Below are positions 32,338-45,200 of a stretch of 64,000 bases of DNA, piece by piece (the stretch's first letter is position 1; every line of letters begins with the position of its first letter). Below the pieces are notes generated by a model. The model searched no databases, was not told where the DNA came from, and saw only the letters and a program-made list of their open reading frames with translations. This DNA is from a virus. Both the position numbers and the translations under genes were made by a program. Location of the stretch: IMG/VR virus record IMGVR_UViG_3300033064_005393, positions 1 through 64,000 of that record, one strand, 5' to 3'.

Positions 32338-34167
32338 ATGTTTTTACAAGATTCAGGAACTTCCTCTGAAAAGAGTTTTTCAAGTTTAAGTGTATTATTA
32401 GGTCAGTTCAAGGAGGCCGCATCTGAGGCGTTAAGTCCAAACAGACTTGCTGTTAGATATGCACAAATAGAGGATCTTACAAAAAAAACAACTAAAAGTA
32501 TTTCAGGTATGTTTGGAGCAAGTGCGGACGCGCTCCAAAAGGCTTCTGTAAAGGCGTACTTGACAACATTAAACATTGGTGCTTCATATGAAGAAGTACT
32601 GTCTATTCAACAAGAAATAGCGACACAACAACAAAAAGCATTAAGTTTAACCGAAGCTGAGGTTAGTGCAGCAGTTGAGTTCTCAAAGGCAACTGGTGTG
32701 GCGGCAAAGGATGTCGGTAGTATAGTTTTGGCTTTTGCCGATTTGGGTCAGTCTACATCTACTGCTTTAGAGAGTATGTCTGGTATGGCGGCAGAGGCAC
32801 GTAAGTACGGTCTGAATGTGGGACAGTTTATGAGCACTGTTGCTAAAAACTTAACTTTAGTAAACGCATATGGATTCAAAAATGGTGTAGAAGGATTTAC
32901 CAAAATGGTTGCAAGATCACAGGCGCTTAGGATTGATATGGCTCAGACAACAAAGTTGGCTGAAAAATTATTGAATCCCGAAGACGCGATTGAGTTGGCA
33001 GCAAACTTCCAAATGTTAGGAGGAGCCATAGGAGATCTTGGAGACCCATTTAAGCTAATGCATATGGCTCAGAATGATATGGAGGGTCTTCAAGAAGCGG
33101 TAGTACAGGCGGCTAAATCATCTGTTATGTTCAACAAAGAAACCGGATCATTTAAAATATCCGGTACAGAAATGTACCGTTTAAGGGCTCAAGCAACGGC
33201 TCTCGGAATATCTTATGAAGAGTTAGCTAACACTGCGGTAAAAGCCGCCAAAGAAACGGAAATTTTATCAAGGATAAGATTTTCGGGATTAGACGAAGAA
33301 ACTCAACAATTAGTTGCTAACTTAGGTGAAATTAAAGACGGACAGGTTCAAATAAAACTACCCACGATGGATAAGGCCATCACTGATTTTTCTAAGTTAC
33401 AAGATAAAAATAGTACAGAATTTAAAGCTCTTGAAGAGTATCAAAAAAGTACTCAAATGTCTGATAGACAGATAGCTGAGAGTCAGTTGTCTGTTTTACA
33501 AAATATCAGTAATAGTTTACAAGGATTAAAGGATCTCACGGTAACACAACCTAACTTTCAGAAGTTAGGTAAAGAAGCAGCAGAAGGGTTTAAACAAGGT
33601 TTTGAAAATGTTGGAGGTAAAATAAAAGGTGTTGCTAAGAATCCTGAGTATCAAAAAGCCCTTAGTGGTACCACCAATGCTATTACCTCAGGATTTAGTG
33701 ATGTCTTAAAAGAATTAGGAAAAGGTAATTTTGTTGGTGCCACTTCTGCTGTTGCTGAAATAGGTACAAAGTTAATAGAAACAACTGGTATTTTAGATAT
33801 TGTCAACGAAGGACTTAAGAAAGTATCAGATAAGATCAAACAGGGTTTGCCGATACCATTTAGACAAGGTAATGATAATCTTATGAGTTCATCTAAAAAT
33901 GCCGTACTTTCGGCACCACAGGGTACATTTAAATTGAATGAAAAAGAAAAAGTGATTGCGGGTACAAATTTATTTGACAAAGGACAATCACAAATACAAA
34001 AATTGGAGTTTGCAAATGCGGCGGAAGTAAGAGTAGGTGGTTCCATTCAAATAAATGGAATTCAACCTGGAACTATCGGTGATATGTTGTTACGTGATCC
34101 TGATTTTCAATCAGGTGTCAAGAATTTGTTCAGTAAGAGTTTCAAAGAACAATTGGGAACTGCTTAA
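32338..34167 (+). CDS. tail tape measure protein
   Basis: Tape measure proteins fill the tail lumen and fix tail length. This 609-residue protein is almost wholly helical and rich in Ala, Leu, Lys and Gln (for example ALQKASVKAYLTTLNIGASY and TAVKAAKETEILSRI), with small-residue helices such as AAEGFKQGFENVGGKIKG. It lies directly after the chaperone-like gene and before the hub genes. T4 gp29 has 590 residues, so a tail of about T4 length (near 90-100 nm) is expected. The C-terminus (VRVGGSIQINGI) is a short beta segment that may dock to the hub. Confidence 0.75.
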   Translation: MFLQDSGTSSEKSFSSLSVLLGQFKEAASEALSPNRLAVRYAQIEDLTKKTTKSISGMFGASADALQKASVKAYLTTLNIGASYEEVLSIQQEIATQQQKALSLTEAEVSAAVEFSKATGVAAKDVGSIVLAFADLGQSTSTALESMSGMAAEARKYGLNVGQFMSTVAKNLTLVNAYGFKNGVEGFTKMVARSQALRIDMAQTTKLAEKLLNPEDAIELAANFQMLGGAIGDLGDPFKLMHMAQNDMEGLQEAVVQAAKSSVMFNKETGSFKISGTEMYRLRAQATALGISYEELANTAVKAAKETEILSRIRFSGLDEETQQLVANLGEIKDGQVQIKLPTMDKAITDFSKLQDKNSTEFKALEEYQKSTQMSDRQIAESQLSVLQNISNSLQGLKDLTVTQPNFQKLGKEAAEGFKQGFENVGGKIKGVAKNPEYQKALSGTTNAITSGFSDVLKELGKGNFVGATSAVAEIGTKLIETTGILDIVNEGLKKVSDKIKQGLPIPFRQGNDNLMSSSKNAVLSAPQGTFKLNEKEKVIAGTNLFDKGQSQIQKLEFANAAEVRVGGSIQINGIQPGTIGDMLLRDPDFQSGVKNLFSKSFKEQLGTA

Positions 34168-34185
34168 AAAATTGGTTGAGTATCT

Positions 34186-34192
34186 ATTTATC
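34186..34192 (+). promoter_or_regulatory. late-promoter-like TATTTAT, 15 nt before ATG 34208
   Basis: TATTTAT with leader CAATAAAACGCATAG before the large baseplate gene. Confidence 0.6.
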
Positions 34193-34207
34193 AATAAAAC
34201 CGCATAG

Positions 34208-37200
34208 ATGTCAAGTCCTCTATCATTTAATTCAACAGAAGTATTCAGAAAGAAACTACTCGTAAGAAACTTAAAGGCTTACGGAAATGGAAACTTTACT
34301 GCAAATTCAAATGCGGGAACAACAGAATATAATGTCAACGATTACTCAGTTGTCGATACTCCGAGTTTAGAAGACACTGGTAGAGTAGAGGCTAAAAACT
34401 TATATAAAATTAATGAGTTTGGACCTGAAGGTGGTTATAATAGTTTTGTTGATGTTAATATTAATCAACAGACCACCGCAAACTTAGGTGAGTTTGATTA
34501 TGCATCATCTTCACCGTCTAAAACAATACCTCAATCTCAAAAAGATGCGTTTATTCAAAACGTGTACGGACCCTCAGATGGTTTTAATGATTTAATTTCA
34601 ATTAATGATGTTCAAAGGATAATTGGTGTAAGAGACACCTATTATAAGTTTGTTGCTTCAACATATTCACCTGGTAACATTTTATTACAAATTGACCCAT
34701 TAGGTTCAGACGGATTAGTATCACAAGATTCTGAACTTGCTCAAATAGCGGCAGCAAGTCTTAAGAGAGAGTTTTTAGCAAGAATTGCACAAGAAACATA
34801 TGAGGAAACTTTGGGTAGAGCAAACTTTCTACCAGGTAATAATCCAGCATATGGTCCTTTAGGTGTTTTAACAGGTAGAGTCCCACTTATAGAACCGAAC
34901 TGGGAGATATCAGTACCTTCAAGTATTATAGGTAAGGGTTTAAATTTCATCAGTAGAATTACTGGTGTTTACTCTCCATTTTCTTGGATACCTGGTGATT
35001 ACTTTGCGGCTGAAGATAAAAAAAGTTTTCTAAACCAAGCGGCAAACAAGTTACTTGGTAAATTTTACAAAAAGGGTACTTTAAAGTTACCTGAAAATAG
35101 AAGTTCTTCTGATATATTTTTAGCAAATAGTGGTGGTGGAACAAGACAAACATTGTTCAGAAATTTAACATTCAATGATTACAGACCTGACTATAAAGGT
35201 AATTTTATTGGCGAAATTAATTTAGCGGCACCTACAGGAAATTATTACGTTGGTAGTAGAACTTCCGATCCAATTGATATCGTATCACCAAACAACGAGT
35301 TACCACAAGATAAGGATGGAAATAAAATTCAGACTGCGATTAGAGGTTATGGTGAACTTGGTAAGTTGTATGAAAATAACCAACAATTTGGGTTTGGTTT
35401 AAATACTACCGCACTTTATGATGACGGTGGACTACAGGGTGGATTTACTTGGATAAGTCAACAAAATTCTCCTATCGGTCTTCGATTAGGTCAGGGAGGT
35501 CAACCTGAAGGTGAAGATGGTGAATTTAATCAGATTGCAGCAACATTTCAGGCAGGACAATCAACTAATTATTCTGAAAACTTCAGAGAGGGTTCTATTC
35601 TTTACGATACACAGAATCTCATTGATGCAGCAGAAAGATTACAAGGAGATGCCAGATTACAACACGTAGGAAATGCCATAAATCAGGTTTCGAAAGTTTT
35701 TAATGATGGATATAAAGAACTTACGAAAGGTTCAAGAGTAATTCGTTATAGTCAAGACAATGGATATGAAGTTGGGTTTGAATACTGTCGGGTTTTTGCA
35801 AAAGACATACCTTACTACACAAACGCTGATTTACAAAAAAGTAGTGGTAACATTAGGAACTTTGATTACTCCGTTTTATCTAACACATATAATTTAAACA
35901 TTGCTCCTACATCTGGAAATGAGTCTACTACTTTGGATGTACAAAATGGTAGAGTAAAAAAATATATGTTTTCATTGGAAAACTTAGCTTGGAGAACTTC
36001 TAATCGTGATGGATTTACATTTGAAGATCTACCGACTTGTGAAAAAGGACCGAATGGTGGAAGAATTATGTGGTTTCCACCCTATGATTTGGCCGTTTCG
36101 GAACAAGTTTCCGCCCGTTGGACTGATACGTCATTTTTAGGTAGACCTGAACCAATATATACATATAATAATACGACACGAACTGGTAATATATCTTGGA
36201 CTATTTTGGTAGACAATCCGTCAATTATGAATTTGATAGTGGACAGAGAATTAGAAAAAATTACACCTGACTCAAAAGTTACAAAAATTATGGACTCCTT
36301 TTTTGCTGGTTGTTTGACCTATGATATCTACGAATTAGCAGCAAAGTTTCCTCAGTTTTCACTAAAAGATATTTATGAAATTGTTGAAACTACTCAGAGT
36401 TTGTCCGACTACGAAGAGGCGGTCAATGAAATACCACAGGCAAACCCTCAAACCGCTCAGTCTTCTTTTACTAGTCAATTGAGTCAGTTTACTAACTTGG
36501 CCTTTTATTATGATAATGCACAACCAACGTCTCCAACCAACACGGCAATAGCACCAAATGCATTTAATGTATATTATAACAATTACATTACATTACAAGG
36601 AACAACATATACGACGCAACCAACAGATGCTCAAAAACAACCAATACAAAACTTCTTTAACACTGAAATAAAAGGAAGCTTTGATAATACGAACAATTTT
36701 TTAATTCAACTTTCAAAAGAATTAAACCAAGGTGCAACTATCAATGTGTCCATTGCCTCTTCGGCTTCTTCACCTGGTAATGCAAGTGCAAACCAAAAAC
36801 TTTCTGAAAGACGAGCTGATAGTGTCAAAAAATATATTTTAGGTTACAATTTAGGTCCTGATACCAAGTCATTTCAACAATGGAATAACGAAGGTAAATT
36901 AAACATCAATATGAATGCCACAGGTGAGTTGACTCAAGTTGGTGGTACGGATTGTTCACAAAATTTACCAATACCTGATAACGAATACTCGGTCCAAGCG
37001 ATGGGATGTAGAAGAGCGTATATATCAAATATTGCGGTTACCCCACCAGTTAATGAACAACCTGCACCTGACCCTGAAATTATTTCAGAATTAAATCAGG
37101 ATGTACCAAACACACCACAGACACAACAGACTTTTCTTCAAACAAACGTCAAGCCTGATATCGCAAAAAGAGTATTGAGAAGAATATTGAGTGAGTGTAG

Positions 37201-38968
37201 TTACTTTGAATTAATGAAGGAGGATTCTCCGTTTTTATACAACAGTATCAAAGAAAAGATTAAATACTTTCAACCCGCCTTTCACTCAATAACACCAGAA
37301 GGTTTAAACTCAAGATTAACGTTCCTTCAACAGTGTATGAGACCTGGTGACACTATTCCGACAATTCAAAAAGATGAGTCAGGAAGGGTCACAAAAGTTT
37401 ATAACGATGCATACAACACTGCGTTCGGTGCACCACCCGTTTGTATCCTTAGGGTTGGTGATTTTTACCATACCAAGATTGTAATTGATAGTTTGGATAT
37501 CAGATATGAGCCATTTTTGTTGGACTTAAACCCTGAGGGTATTGGAGTTCAACCGATGTTAGCTAAGGTAAGTATGACATTCAAATTCATCGGAGGACAA
37601 GGACTAAAAGAACCTGTAGCTAAATTACAAAACGCATTATCCTTTAATTATTATGCTAATACCGAAATGTATGATGAAAGGGCTGACGTAACTGAGGACG
37701 TAAAACAAAAGTATAATTCTCAGGTATTACAGGCGATTGAAAATATTATCGGATTTTCATCTTCTGATTCGAGAAATCAACAAGGTAGGGAAGGTGGAAA
37801 TACTATAGGTACCGTAACCTCTGAAGTTATATCAGGTGCCAGTACAGGTTCAACAATTGATTCAGTTACAGGTCAAATCAATTATAAACAATTTTTTGCA
37901 GATTTACTTAACACAACAAAAAATACCACAGGAACGATATTGGGTCAGTTAGAGGAGGTAAACAACAACTATTATGTTGGTGGTTTAAGAATGTTTACAT
38001 CGTTGAGATCATATACGAGTGGTACTTTTGGTGGTGGATCTTTATTAGTGAGTCCACCATTGTTTGGTAAACCTGAAAACTTAGAAACAAAAATTCAAAA
38101 TTTGTTTCAATTGGCGGTACAGGATGTTGAAAACAACACAAATCCTTATTTAGGTAGCGACTTTAATAATCAAAACTTCAAAGAGATTGATATTAAATCT
38201 TTCAAGAGAACTATTACTGATTTGATTGTTGCCAAGAGAACAGATTATCAACAATTCTTTGATAGTGCGATTCAAACTATGGTAATTGCAGAACAGGATT
38301 TGGTTAGATATATTGACAAGACAAACCTTGTTTTAAATGAAAGTGAAGGTGCGAATACAGGATCCGATGGATATATTTTATCTAAAGGTAGTCCTGTGGT
38401 TTATGCTCTGACGGGTACTACACAAGTTGCGCCAACATCAACAGCGGCTAATACTTTAGCTGAGTTATCTGATGACTATACGACCGTTGGAAACGATTTG
38501 ACCTCGTTTGCAACTAGTTTGATTCAATACCAAATTGATTTAGACGACTTCAACGATTCATTCACTTTTGATTGTTTAGATCCAAGTATTAGCACACCTG
38601 CTCAAGTTAGATTTTTTATGATTTTTGCAAAAGAGATTGTGGAAAACAGTGAAGAATTTTTGGTTAAGTTGACAAGAGGAGGTACACTTGAATCTATGGT
38701 TGATTATCTTAGAAATGTGACTAACAATTTAAAAAAAGATTATATAGATTCTAAAAAAGTCTCAGACAAATATTTTGTGGACTTCAAACAAAAATATTAT
38801 GAAAAAACTTTTTCATCAAATTACGGAAAAAACCTGGCGGATAAACAAAGAAACTTTGATTTTAGTAAAGTTGACAATCCTACCATAGGTGAAAATCTTC
38901 AAAACTTATATGCTAACAAAAATCAGGGTCCAAAAACCGATTACAATCAAAAAGTTAAATTTAACTAA
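34208..38968 (+). CDS. giant baseplate protein with OmpA-like domain
   Basis: The 1586-residue protein is a structural component of tail tip or baseplate, judged by its position between tape measure and gp53. Around residues 815-890 it contains an OmpA/MotB-like peptidoglycan-binding domain: GATINVSIASSASSPGNAS then NQKLSERRADSVKKYIL, matching the family pattern of a G-x-AS-x-x-x-G-x-x-x-x-N turn followed by LSxRRAxxV. About residues 660-690 (TGNISWTILVDNPSIMN) look like baseplate fold, and 1090-1140 (VCILRVGDFYHTKIVIDSL) like hub. It may anchor the tail to the cell wall. It is coupled to gp53 (TAATG). Confidence 0.7.
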   Translation: MSSPLSFNSTEVFRKKLLVRNLKAYGNGNFTANSNAGTTEYNVNDYSVVDTPSLEDTGRVEAKNLYKINEFGPEGGYNSFVDVNINQQTTANLGEFDYASSSPSKTIPQSQKDAFIQNVYGPSDGFNDLISINDVQRIIGVRDTYYKFVASTYSPGNILLQIDPLGSDGLVSQDSELAQIAAASLKREFLARIAQETYEETLGRANFLPGNNPAYGPLGVLTGRVPLIEPNWEISVPSSIIGKGLNFISRITGVYSPFSWIPGDYFAAEDKKSFLNQAANKLLGKFYKKGTLKLPENRSSSDIFLANSGGGTRQTLFRNLTFNDYRPDYKGNFIGEINLAAPTGNYYVGSRTSDPIDIVSPNNELPQDKDGNKIQTAIRGYGELGKLYENNQQFGFGLNTTALYDDGGLQGGFTWISQQNSPIGLRLGQGGQPEGEDGEFNQIAATFQAGQSTNYSENFREGSILYDTQNLIDAAERLQGDARLQHVGNAINQVSKVFNDGYKELTKGSRVIRYSQDNGYEVGFEYCRVFAKDIPYYTNADLQKSSGNIRNFDYSVLSNTYNLNIAPTSGNESTTLDVQNGRVKKYMFSLENLAWRTSNRDGFTFEDLPTCEKGPNGGRIMWFPPYDLAVSEQVSARWTDTSFLGRPEPIYTYNNTTRTGNISWTILVDNPSIMNLIVDRELEKITPDSKVTKIMDSFFAGCLTYDIYELAAKFPQFSLKDIYEIVETTQSLSDYEEAVNEIPQANPQTAQSSFTSQLSQFTNLAFYYDNAQPTSPTNTAIAPNAFNVYYNNYITLQGTTYTTQPTDAQKQPIQNFFNTEIKGSFDNTNNFLIQLSKELNQGATINVSIASSASSPGNASANQKLSERRADSVKKYILGYNLGPDTKSFQQWNNEGKLNINMNATGELTQVGGTDCSQNLPIPDNEYSVQAMGCRRAYISNIAVTPPVNEQPAPDPEIISELNQDVPNTPQTQQTFLQTNVKPDIAKRVLRRILSECSYFELMKEDSPFLYNSIKEKIKYFQPAFHSITPEGLNSRLTFLQQCMRPGDTIPTIQKDESGRVTKVYNDAYNTAFGAPPVCILRVGDFYHTKIVIDSLDIRYEPFLLDLNPEGIGVQPMLAKVSMTFKFIGGQGLKEPVAKLQNALSFNYYANTEMYDERADVTEDVKQKYNSQVLQAIENIIGFSSSDSRNQQGREGGNTIGTVTSEVISGASTGSTIDSVTGQINYKQFFADLLNTTKNTTGTILGQLEEVNNNYYVGGLRMFTSLRSYTSGTFGGGSLLVSPPLFGKPENLETKIQNLFQLAVQDVENNTNPYLGSDFNNQNFKEIDIKSFKRTITDLIVAKRTDYQQFFDSAIQTMVIAEQDLVRYIDKTNLVLNESEGANTGSDGYILSKGSPVVYALTGTTQVAPTSTAANTLAELSDDYTTVGNDLTSFATSLIQYQIDLDDFNDSFTFDCLDPSISTPAQVRFFMIFAKEIVENSEEFLVKLTRGGTLESMVDYLRNVTNNLKKDYIDSKKVSDKYFVDFKQKYYEKTFSSNYGKNLADKQRNFDFSKVDNPTIGENLQNLYANKNQGPKTDYNQKVKFN

Positions 38969-39285
38969 TGCAATACTACAATAGATACCAAAACTTTTTA
39001 TTGAACGGAGAACAGACAGTTGTCCCTTATGTAACTTTACCTACAAAACCGACAGACAAAAGATTTATATATCGTCAAGGTAGAAGTAGATTGGACAAGA
39101 TTAGCCAAGAATATTACGGTACGCCATATTTTGGTTGGTTAATTATGATTGCAAATCCTAACTACGGTGGGTTGGAACAAAATATTCCTGACAATACAAA
39201 ATTGGTTGTACCATTTCCGTTAGTTGCGTCTTTACAAGACTATAAATCGGCATTAGATAACCATTTCTTGTATTATGGCAGATAA
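38968..39285 (+). CDS. baseplate wedge protein gp53-like, LysM-like
   Basis: The 105-residue protein matches the gp53/LysM-like baseplate group: FIYRQGRSRLDKISQEYYGTPYFGWLIMIANPNYGG has the LysM layout of a first strand, helix with I-S-x-x-Y-Y-G, and helix W-L-I-x-x-A-N-P, followed by IPDNTKLVVPFPL for the second strand. In T4 gp53 clamps the baseplate wedges together. Its start overlaps the stop of the preceding gene and its end overlaps the next gene by 11 bases. Confidence 0.75.
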   Translation: MQYYNRYQNFLLNGEQTVVPYVTLPTKPTDKRFIYRQGRSRLDKISQEYYGTPYFGWLIMIANPNYGGLEQNIPDNTKLVVPFPLVASLQDYKSALDNHFLYYGR

Positions 39286-42200
39286 TAGATTTGCTTCAAA
39301 AAACATTTATGTTGAAGAGGATTACCAAAACATTATTTTGGTTGACCCTAATAAGGTTGTTTTACCCGATGGTAGTGTGCAAGAAAGACTCGTCGATCAC
39401 GAGGATTTGGTATATTATGCTAATTTACAAGCAAGAGTTCTTCCTCGTACAAAATTAGCGGTAGGTGCCGATTTGGATAATGTGGTTCAAAATACCATAG
39501 TTGCAGAATTCAGAAGTCCTGACAACTACGGGATTGATTTTTTAAACCCACAAAATTCTACAAATGCTCTTGACACCAGTTGGTCTGATCAGATAACAGG
39601 ACAGGGATCAAGAGAGGGTCAAGGAAGAGGTCAAACACAAGAAAGTATAACTAACTCAAAACAATTTATTAGAAGACAAAGACAAGATTTACAGGTGGAT
39701 TCACAGGGATTTGGGATTAAATCTATTTCTATAAAATTGAATCAAGCCTACATTCCTCAGGTCACCATTGATATGGTAGACGTTCAGGGAAGAACTTTAT
39801 TTGAGCAAGGTGAAAATTCACCATACGCCGCGTTTTTCAATCTACCATATCCTATTTTCTTTTTGACAGTGAAAGGATACTACGGTAAGGCTGTCAGATA
39901 TGAGTTAATGTTAAAAAGTTTCAACGCCTCTTTTGATCCTGGTACGGGTAACTACAATGTAACTACAGAGTTTATTGGTAGAACTGCGGCAATTTTATCG
40001 GACCTGATCATTTCACATTTGTTTACACTACCACATATGTATAACTCAATTTTAACGGTTGAGGGACAAACTGCGGGTAACACACAACAACAAATTGGTG
40101 CAACAGCAACCACAGGAATACCAACTAATAGTAATTTGAGAATAAACACCACAAAGGGTATTCAAAAACTTAATGAGGTTTATTCGATTTATGAATCGAA
40201 AGGTTTGATTGAAAAAGGATTTCCACGATTAACACTGAATGCTCTTGTTTATAAATTACAAACCTTAGATAAATTAATAAATGAATCTTTTGGTAAACAA
40301 GATATGTCTGTATTAAGTGATATTGAAGAATACGGAAAAATAATCACAGATTTCAGAGCTAATGTTTATGGTAATTTTGACGGAAACTGGTACACAAAAT
40401 ATATTGATCCGACAGATGTTATAATCATAGGAAACAAAAAGTTTTACGGTTTGAAGAAAACTCTTCAGGATGGTTTGAGCCAACAAACGGCGTTGACAGA
40501 TTTAGACAAAATTATAACTGAAAATAAAAAAGAGTTGTTAAATAATAAAACATTTGGTAACAACGGAAGTTATACTATAAATGGTAAAACTCAACAATCT
40601 GAACTTTCGTTTAACTTAAGTATTGGAAATTTGGTTGGGACAATTAATCCTGACGAGTTGACACCACAGGATATTGAACAAACTTTTATTATAAGGAAAA
40701 ATAGACTTCCAAGTCCAAATGATAATTTAGAATTATTCGGGAATGAACTTAAGACTGAGTTAAGTTTTTCTGCAAAATACTTGGACCCAAAAACCTCACA
40801 AGTTGTTGATGAACCAAAACGTTTTTATATTTTTGGTGAACCAGCATTAAATGGATCATCACCACCTAATACCTTTTTACCAATATTAGATGCGTTACAA
40901 AAAAATTTTTCAACTCAATCACAAAGAATTGAGGAAGCCTTGTCTAAAGCTCTTGCAGAAAAAATTAAGAACAGTGAAACTGGTTTAGGATTCAATCCAA
41001 CTATAAGAAACGTAATGGCGGTTCTTATGGCCAGTGGTGATGCTTTTTTGAGATTGATGGATGAAGTCCACAGAAACGCTTGGGAGGTAAGGAAAAACCC
41101 CAACAGATTACAGGCGATAATTTCAGGTAGTAAAAATTTTGGTGTTGATAACAAAGATGTTGTACAAAAAGACGTTTCAAGTACTGAAAGTTTGAGTGAT
41201 AACAACATTGTATACCCTTGGCCACAATACTTTGAAGAAGAACAAGACAATAAAGGTAATGTTAAGTTTACTGTAAAATACCCTGGTGACCCTGAAGTGA
41301 TTAATAGAACCAAAGGTTACCTTTGGGATATATGGCCTGAAGTAGAATTCACAGAGCAATACATCACGGGATCAATTCAAAAACAAGAAATACCAGATCC
41401 AATTGATTACAATAACGAATTGGAGTTTACACAATATATTGGTGTTAATGCTGTTGAATTTCCTAACGTAAATCAACCATATCTTAACTTGACAGAAGTA
41501 TCATTCTTTTATGAGATGTGGGAAAGACAGTATTTGGGTACTAACTATACAAAGCTGTTTAAGGAAACAGGATACGAAAATGAACTGTATGCTGCTTTAG
41601 GTGACTTCGAGTTTTACAATATCAAACAAGCGGTTGAAGAATCCCCCCAACTACAAGGGATACTGAAAAGATTTAAGTTCAATTACAACAATTTTATCAA
41701 TTTCCTTAAGAATATATCTTTGGGTGGTGAGGGACAAAATTGGAACTTATTTGTAAGAGATGAGTTTGTAACTCCCTATATCAAAGAATATATCACTCAG
41801 GATTTTGAACTTTATAGTGTTGCGACTTTAAGTGAAAACTCACCATCGGTTCAGGGTCTTGAGAGTTCGACCAAAAAGATTCAGGATTATATTTCAAGTA
41901 CCAAGTCCAATAGTGTGTCGTTTATTGACTCACCACCTTTTACAAATTTGAATTGGGTTAAGACAAATCTTGCAAACGGTCAGTCTATTGGTGTATTGGA
42001 AGATGCGAACCAAACAACAAAGTCACTATCTTTTTATCAGGACAAGAAAGCTATTTCGAACATATTTGATGATCCATACTATAATAATTTTTGGACTTCT
42101 ATTGATTGGTTAAATAATGATGGGTCTAATGTTGCTCAGTCAATATTGAACATCAATACATTCCTTCAGTCAAATGGACAAGCATATCCAACACAATCTT

Positions 42201-45200
42201 TGGGTGGACTGTCCACTCAAACACAACTTGCCGATTTTTATCAAAATAGAGAACATAAGAACTTTTTCCCAACGGAATCTACATTGAACTATGGAAATGA
42301 CTATGTAATTACCAGTGGGAATGTAAGTTCAATACAGACAACGTCACTATTCAATACCCCTTATTTTGCAAATGCGATTAACGTTGGTGCTGAAAAACAA
42401 AAGCAAGATGATGTAAATCCTTATGTTGGGTTGGGTTATCTTGCATTGAATTCATTACCACTTATCACCCTACGTGAAAAGTTGAAGGAGGTTAATTTAA
42501 CCAACAAGACAATCACAGATTTGGATTATCTGTATGCTGCATTTACTAAGTTTGCTGCGATTCACAGGATACCCTACGCTTGGATGTTAAAATACGGATC
42601 GATATGGTATCGTTACAAAACATTTATCAATAATCAAACTGACATCTTGGATGACATTTGGACTGATTTCCCTTATTTGGAAAACTACGATCCAATCAGC
42701 CAAAATCCATCCACACAATACACGGTGAAGGATTATAATGGTGGTAATACAAATATATCACTTCAGTTATCCTTGAATGTTACGACACCAATTAACTTAA
42801 ATCACGATTCAATCAGTGCGGGATTCTACCCACAACTGATTAATAATTTTTATTATTTCTTTGCTAATGAGGATTTGGTATCGGGATATACCGCTTCTGA
42901 TTGGTCCAATGCGTATTCACAATCTTTTAGGATTGCAAAAACAAACCAATCAACAATTACCTTCGGACCTGGTAGTGATTTAAATGACACCGGTAAAACT
43001 TTCTCACAGGTTAACTGGTATCAGTTTTATGATACGACTAACGATCCTTACTTGAAGTATAACTTATCTCAGGGTTATATGTTATTTCCCTCGACAGGAG
43101 CATTAAACTTCAACCAAGCCAAGTTTGAGTGTACAAATTCTACAGGACAGATTGTGAAACCATTCTTAAACAACCCTGCGGTTTACAACGGAACAACAAG
43201 AGGGGTTTGGTTGGCACCACAATTTGGTTATTACGACAACTCGTTGATTGAAAGACCGACACCATTACAATACTTAAAGGTTGTATATTCTGCCACTTCA
43301 CAACAAGAGGCGTTCAGTATTCAAAGTGAGAGTGTGTATTCTTCAATCGAAGAGGTGTTAGCAGTTTTCAAACCTGAGGTTCTTGATTTGTTTGAACAAT
43401 ACTTCTTGAATTGGTGTGAACCATTAAACAAACTTATTGAGGTTAGGGATCCATTTGAATTATTAAAATCTGCATCATCATTCTTCTCATCTGAGGATTT
43501 GGGTAACGATTTATATTATTCAAATTTATATACCCTGATGATGAACTTCTTTATTGTGCCCAAAGTACAACTTACGGGGCAAGAAAATAAGGATGGATCT
43601 ATTTTGGCGACAAGTCAAATGGGTAGTATAGTAACATACTTGAAAGGATTTTTTAATAAGGATATTGTCTTAAAGTTGGGTAACCCAAGTAACTTTAGTA
43701 GAAGAACATTCGGTAGTTTCACCAACAACAGAAACCTACAACCTGTAGATAAAATTAACTTTGGTCCTTATGTGAATGGTTCTGTACCTGGTGATGCGGG
43801 CACCACATTGGCTCAGAGCATCGGAACATTCCCTGAGGTGTGGTCCGCACTACAAAACAAAATTGGATTCTCATCAATACCTGATCTACAATATACAAAC
43901 AGCGGATCATACTATACCAACTTCTTTAAAGATTTTGGAATTGCCTTTACTGAAACAAACGTAAATGAGTTGTATCAGATTATCAAAATGTACGCAGGGG
44001 CAAAATTGGCAGACAACTCCCTGACACCTGCACAATTCTATAGTGCGTTCTCTGATTTCTTAACCCTTCAGGAAAAGTTCCAATTCAATGCTATGAACCA
44101 CACGTTCATCCAACTGAACAAGAACCTACCAAATGTAACGGAAACTAGAGTTAACAACACAATATCATCTGTTGATGGTAAAACAACCAAGGTGGAATTA
44201 TGGGAAACATTCAAAAATTTAAACGATAAATGGATCGCTGGTGGTGACTTCGAAACAAGAACACTATTTGAGGATTTCTTGTTTATGGATAGAGGTAACA
44301 GAGATGTTGGTAACCAAATAATCGTTGATGTAATGTCACTATTAGGATATCTACAATCGAAATCAGCAACTTTCTCAATGTATAACTTAATAGGGGAACT
44401 ATTAGGTAAAAACAATTTTATATTCTTTGCCCTTCCGTCATACGTAAACTTCTACGGAATACAAAACGCAGTAAAAACGGCAGGAAGACAACTTGATCCC
44501 GAAATCGCAAACTCAGCCTTTGGAACATTCTTAACGGTAGATTATCAAAACTCCAAACCAAAGTTCCTTTGTATGTATGTCGACAAACCATCAGAACACC
44601 TTGATTTAAAAGAAAATCAAAGTGTTAGATTCAAGACAGATACATTTGATCTGAGACGAGGGGTCAATAATCCAATTTTAGAAAATCAGGAAAATAAAAC
44701 TGACTGGGCGTTTTCAAATAAGGTTGTCGGATTCAATTTGGATTTTGGTATAAGAAATCAGAATATGTTTCAATCGATTAGTTTGAATCAGAACCAATAC
44801 AAAAATACTGCAGAGACCTTCCAAGTTTACACAAATTTGGGTAATCAGGCTAGTGGTGATAAAGTTGCTCAACAATCACAATCGTTGTATAATGTCTACA
44901 GATCAAGAAGTTATACTTGTGAAGTGGTTTCAATGGGTAATGTAATGATTCAACCTACGATGTATTTTAACTTGAGACACGTTCCGATGTTCACAGGTCC
45001 ATATCTAATTACAAACGTATCACATAATATCACCGAAAATGGGTTTAACACTCAATTTACTGGTGTCAGAGTTCCAATTTATTCGTTTCCTGATATCGAT
45101 TCGTTGGTTGTTTCAGTAAATAAGGATTTGCTAAAGAGATACAAAGAAAGGTATAAAACTAAAGCGTCATCATCGGTAAGTGCTGAAAACGCAAGTAATA

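Noticed and set aside
40915-41359. Minus-strand open frames within the hub gene
   Set aside because: They overlap the long hub frame, have hydrophobic shadow composition and no upstream signals.
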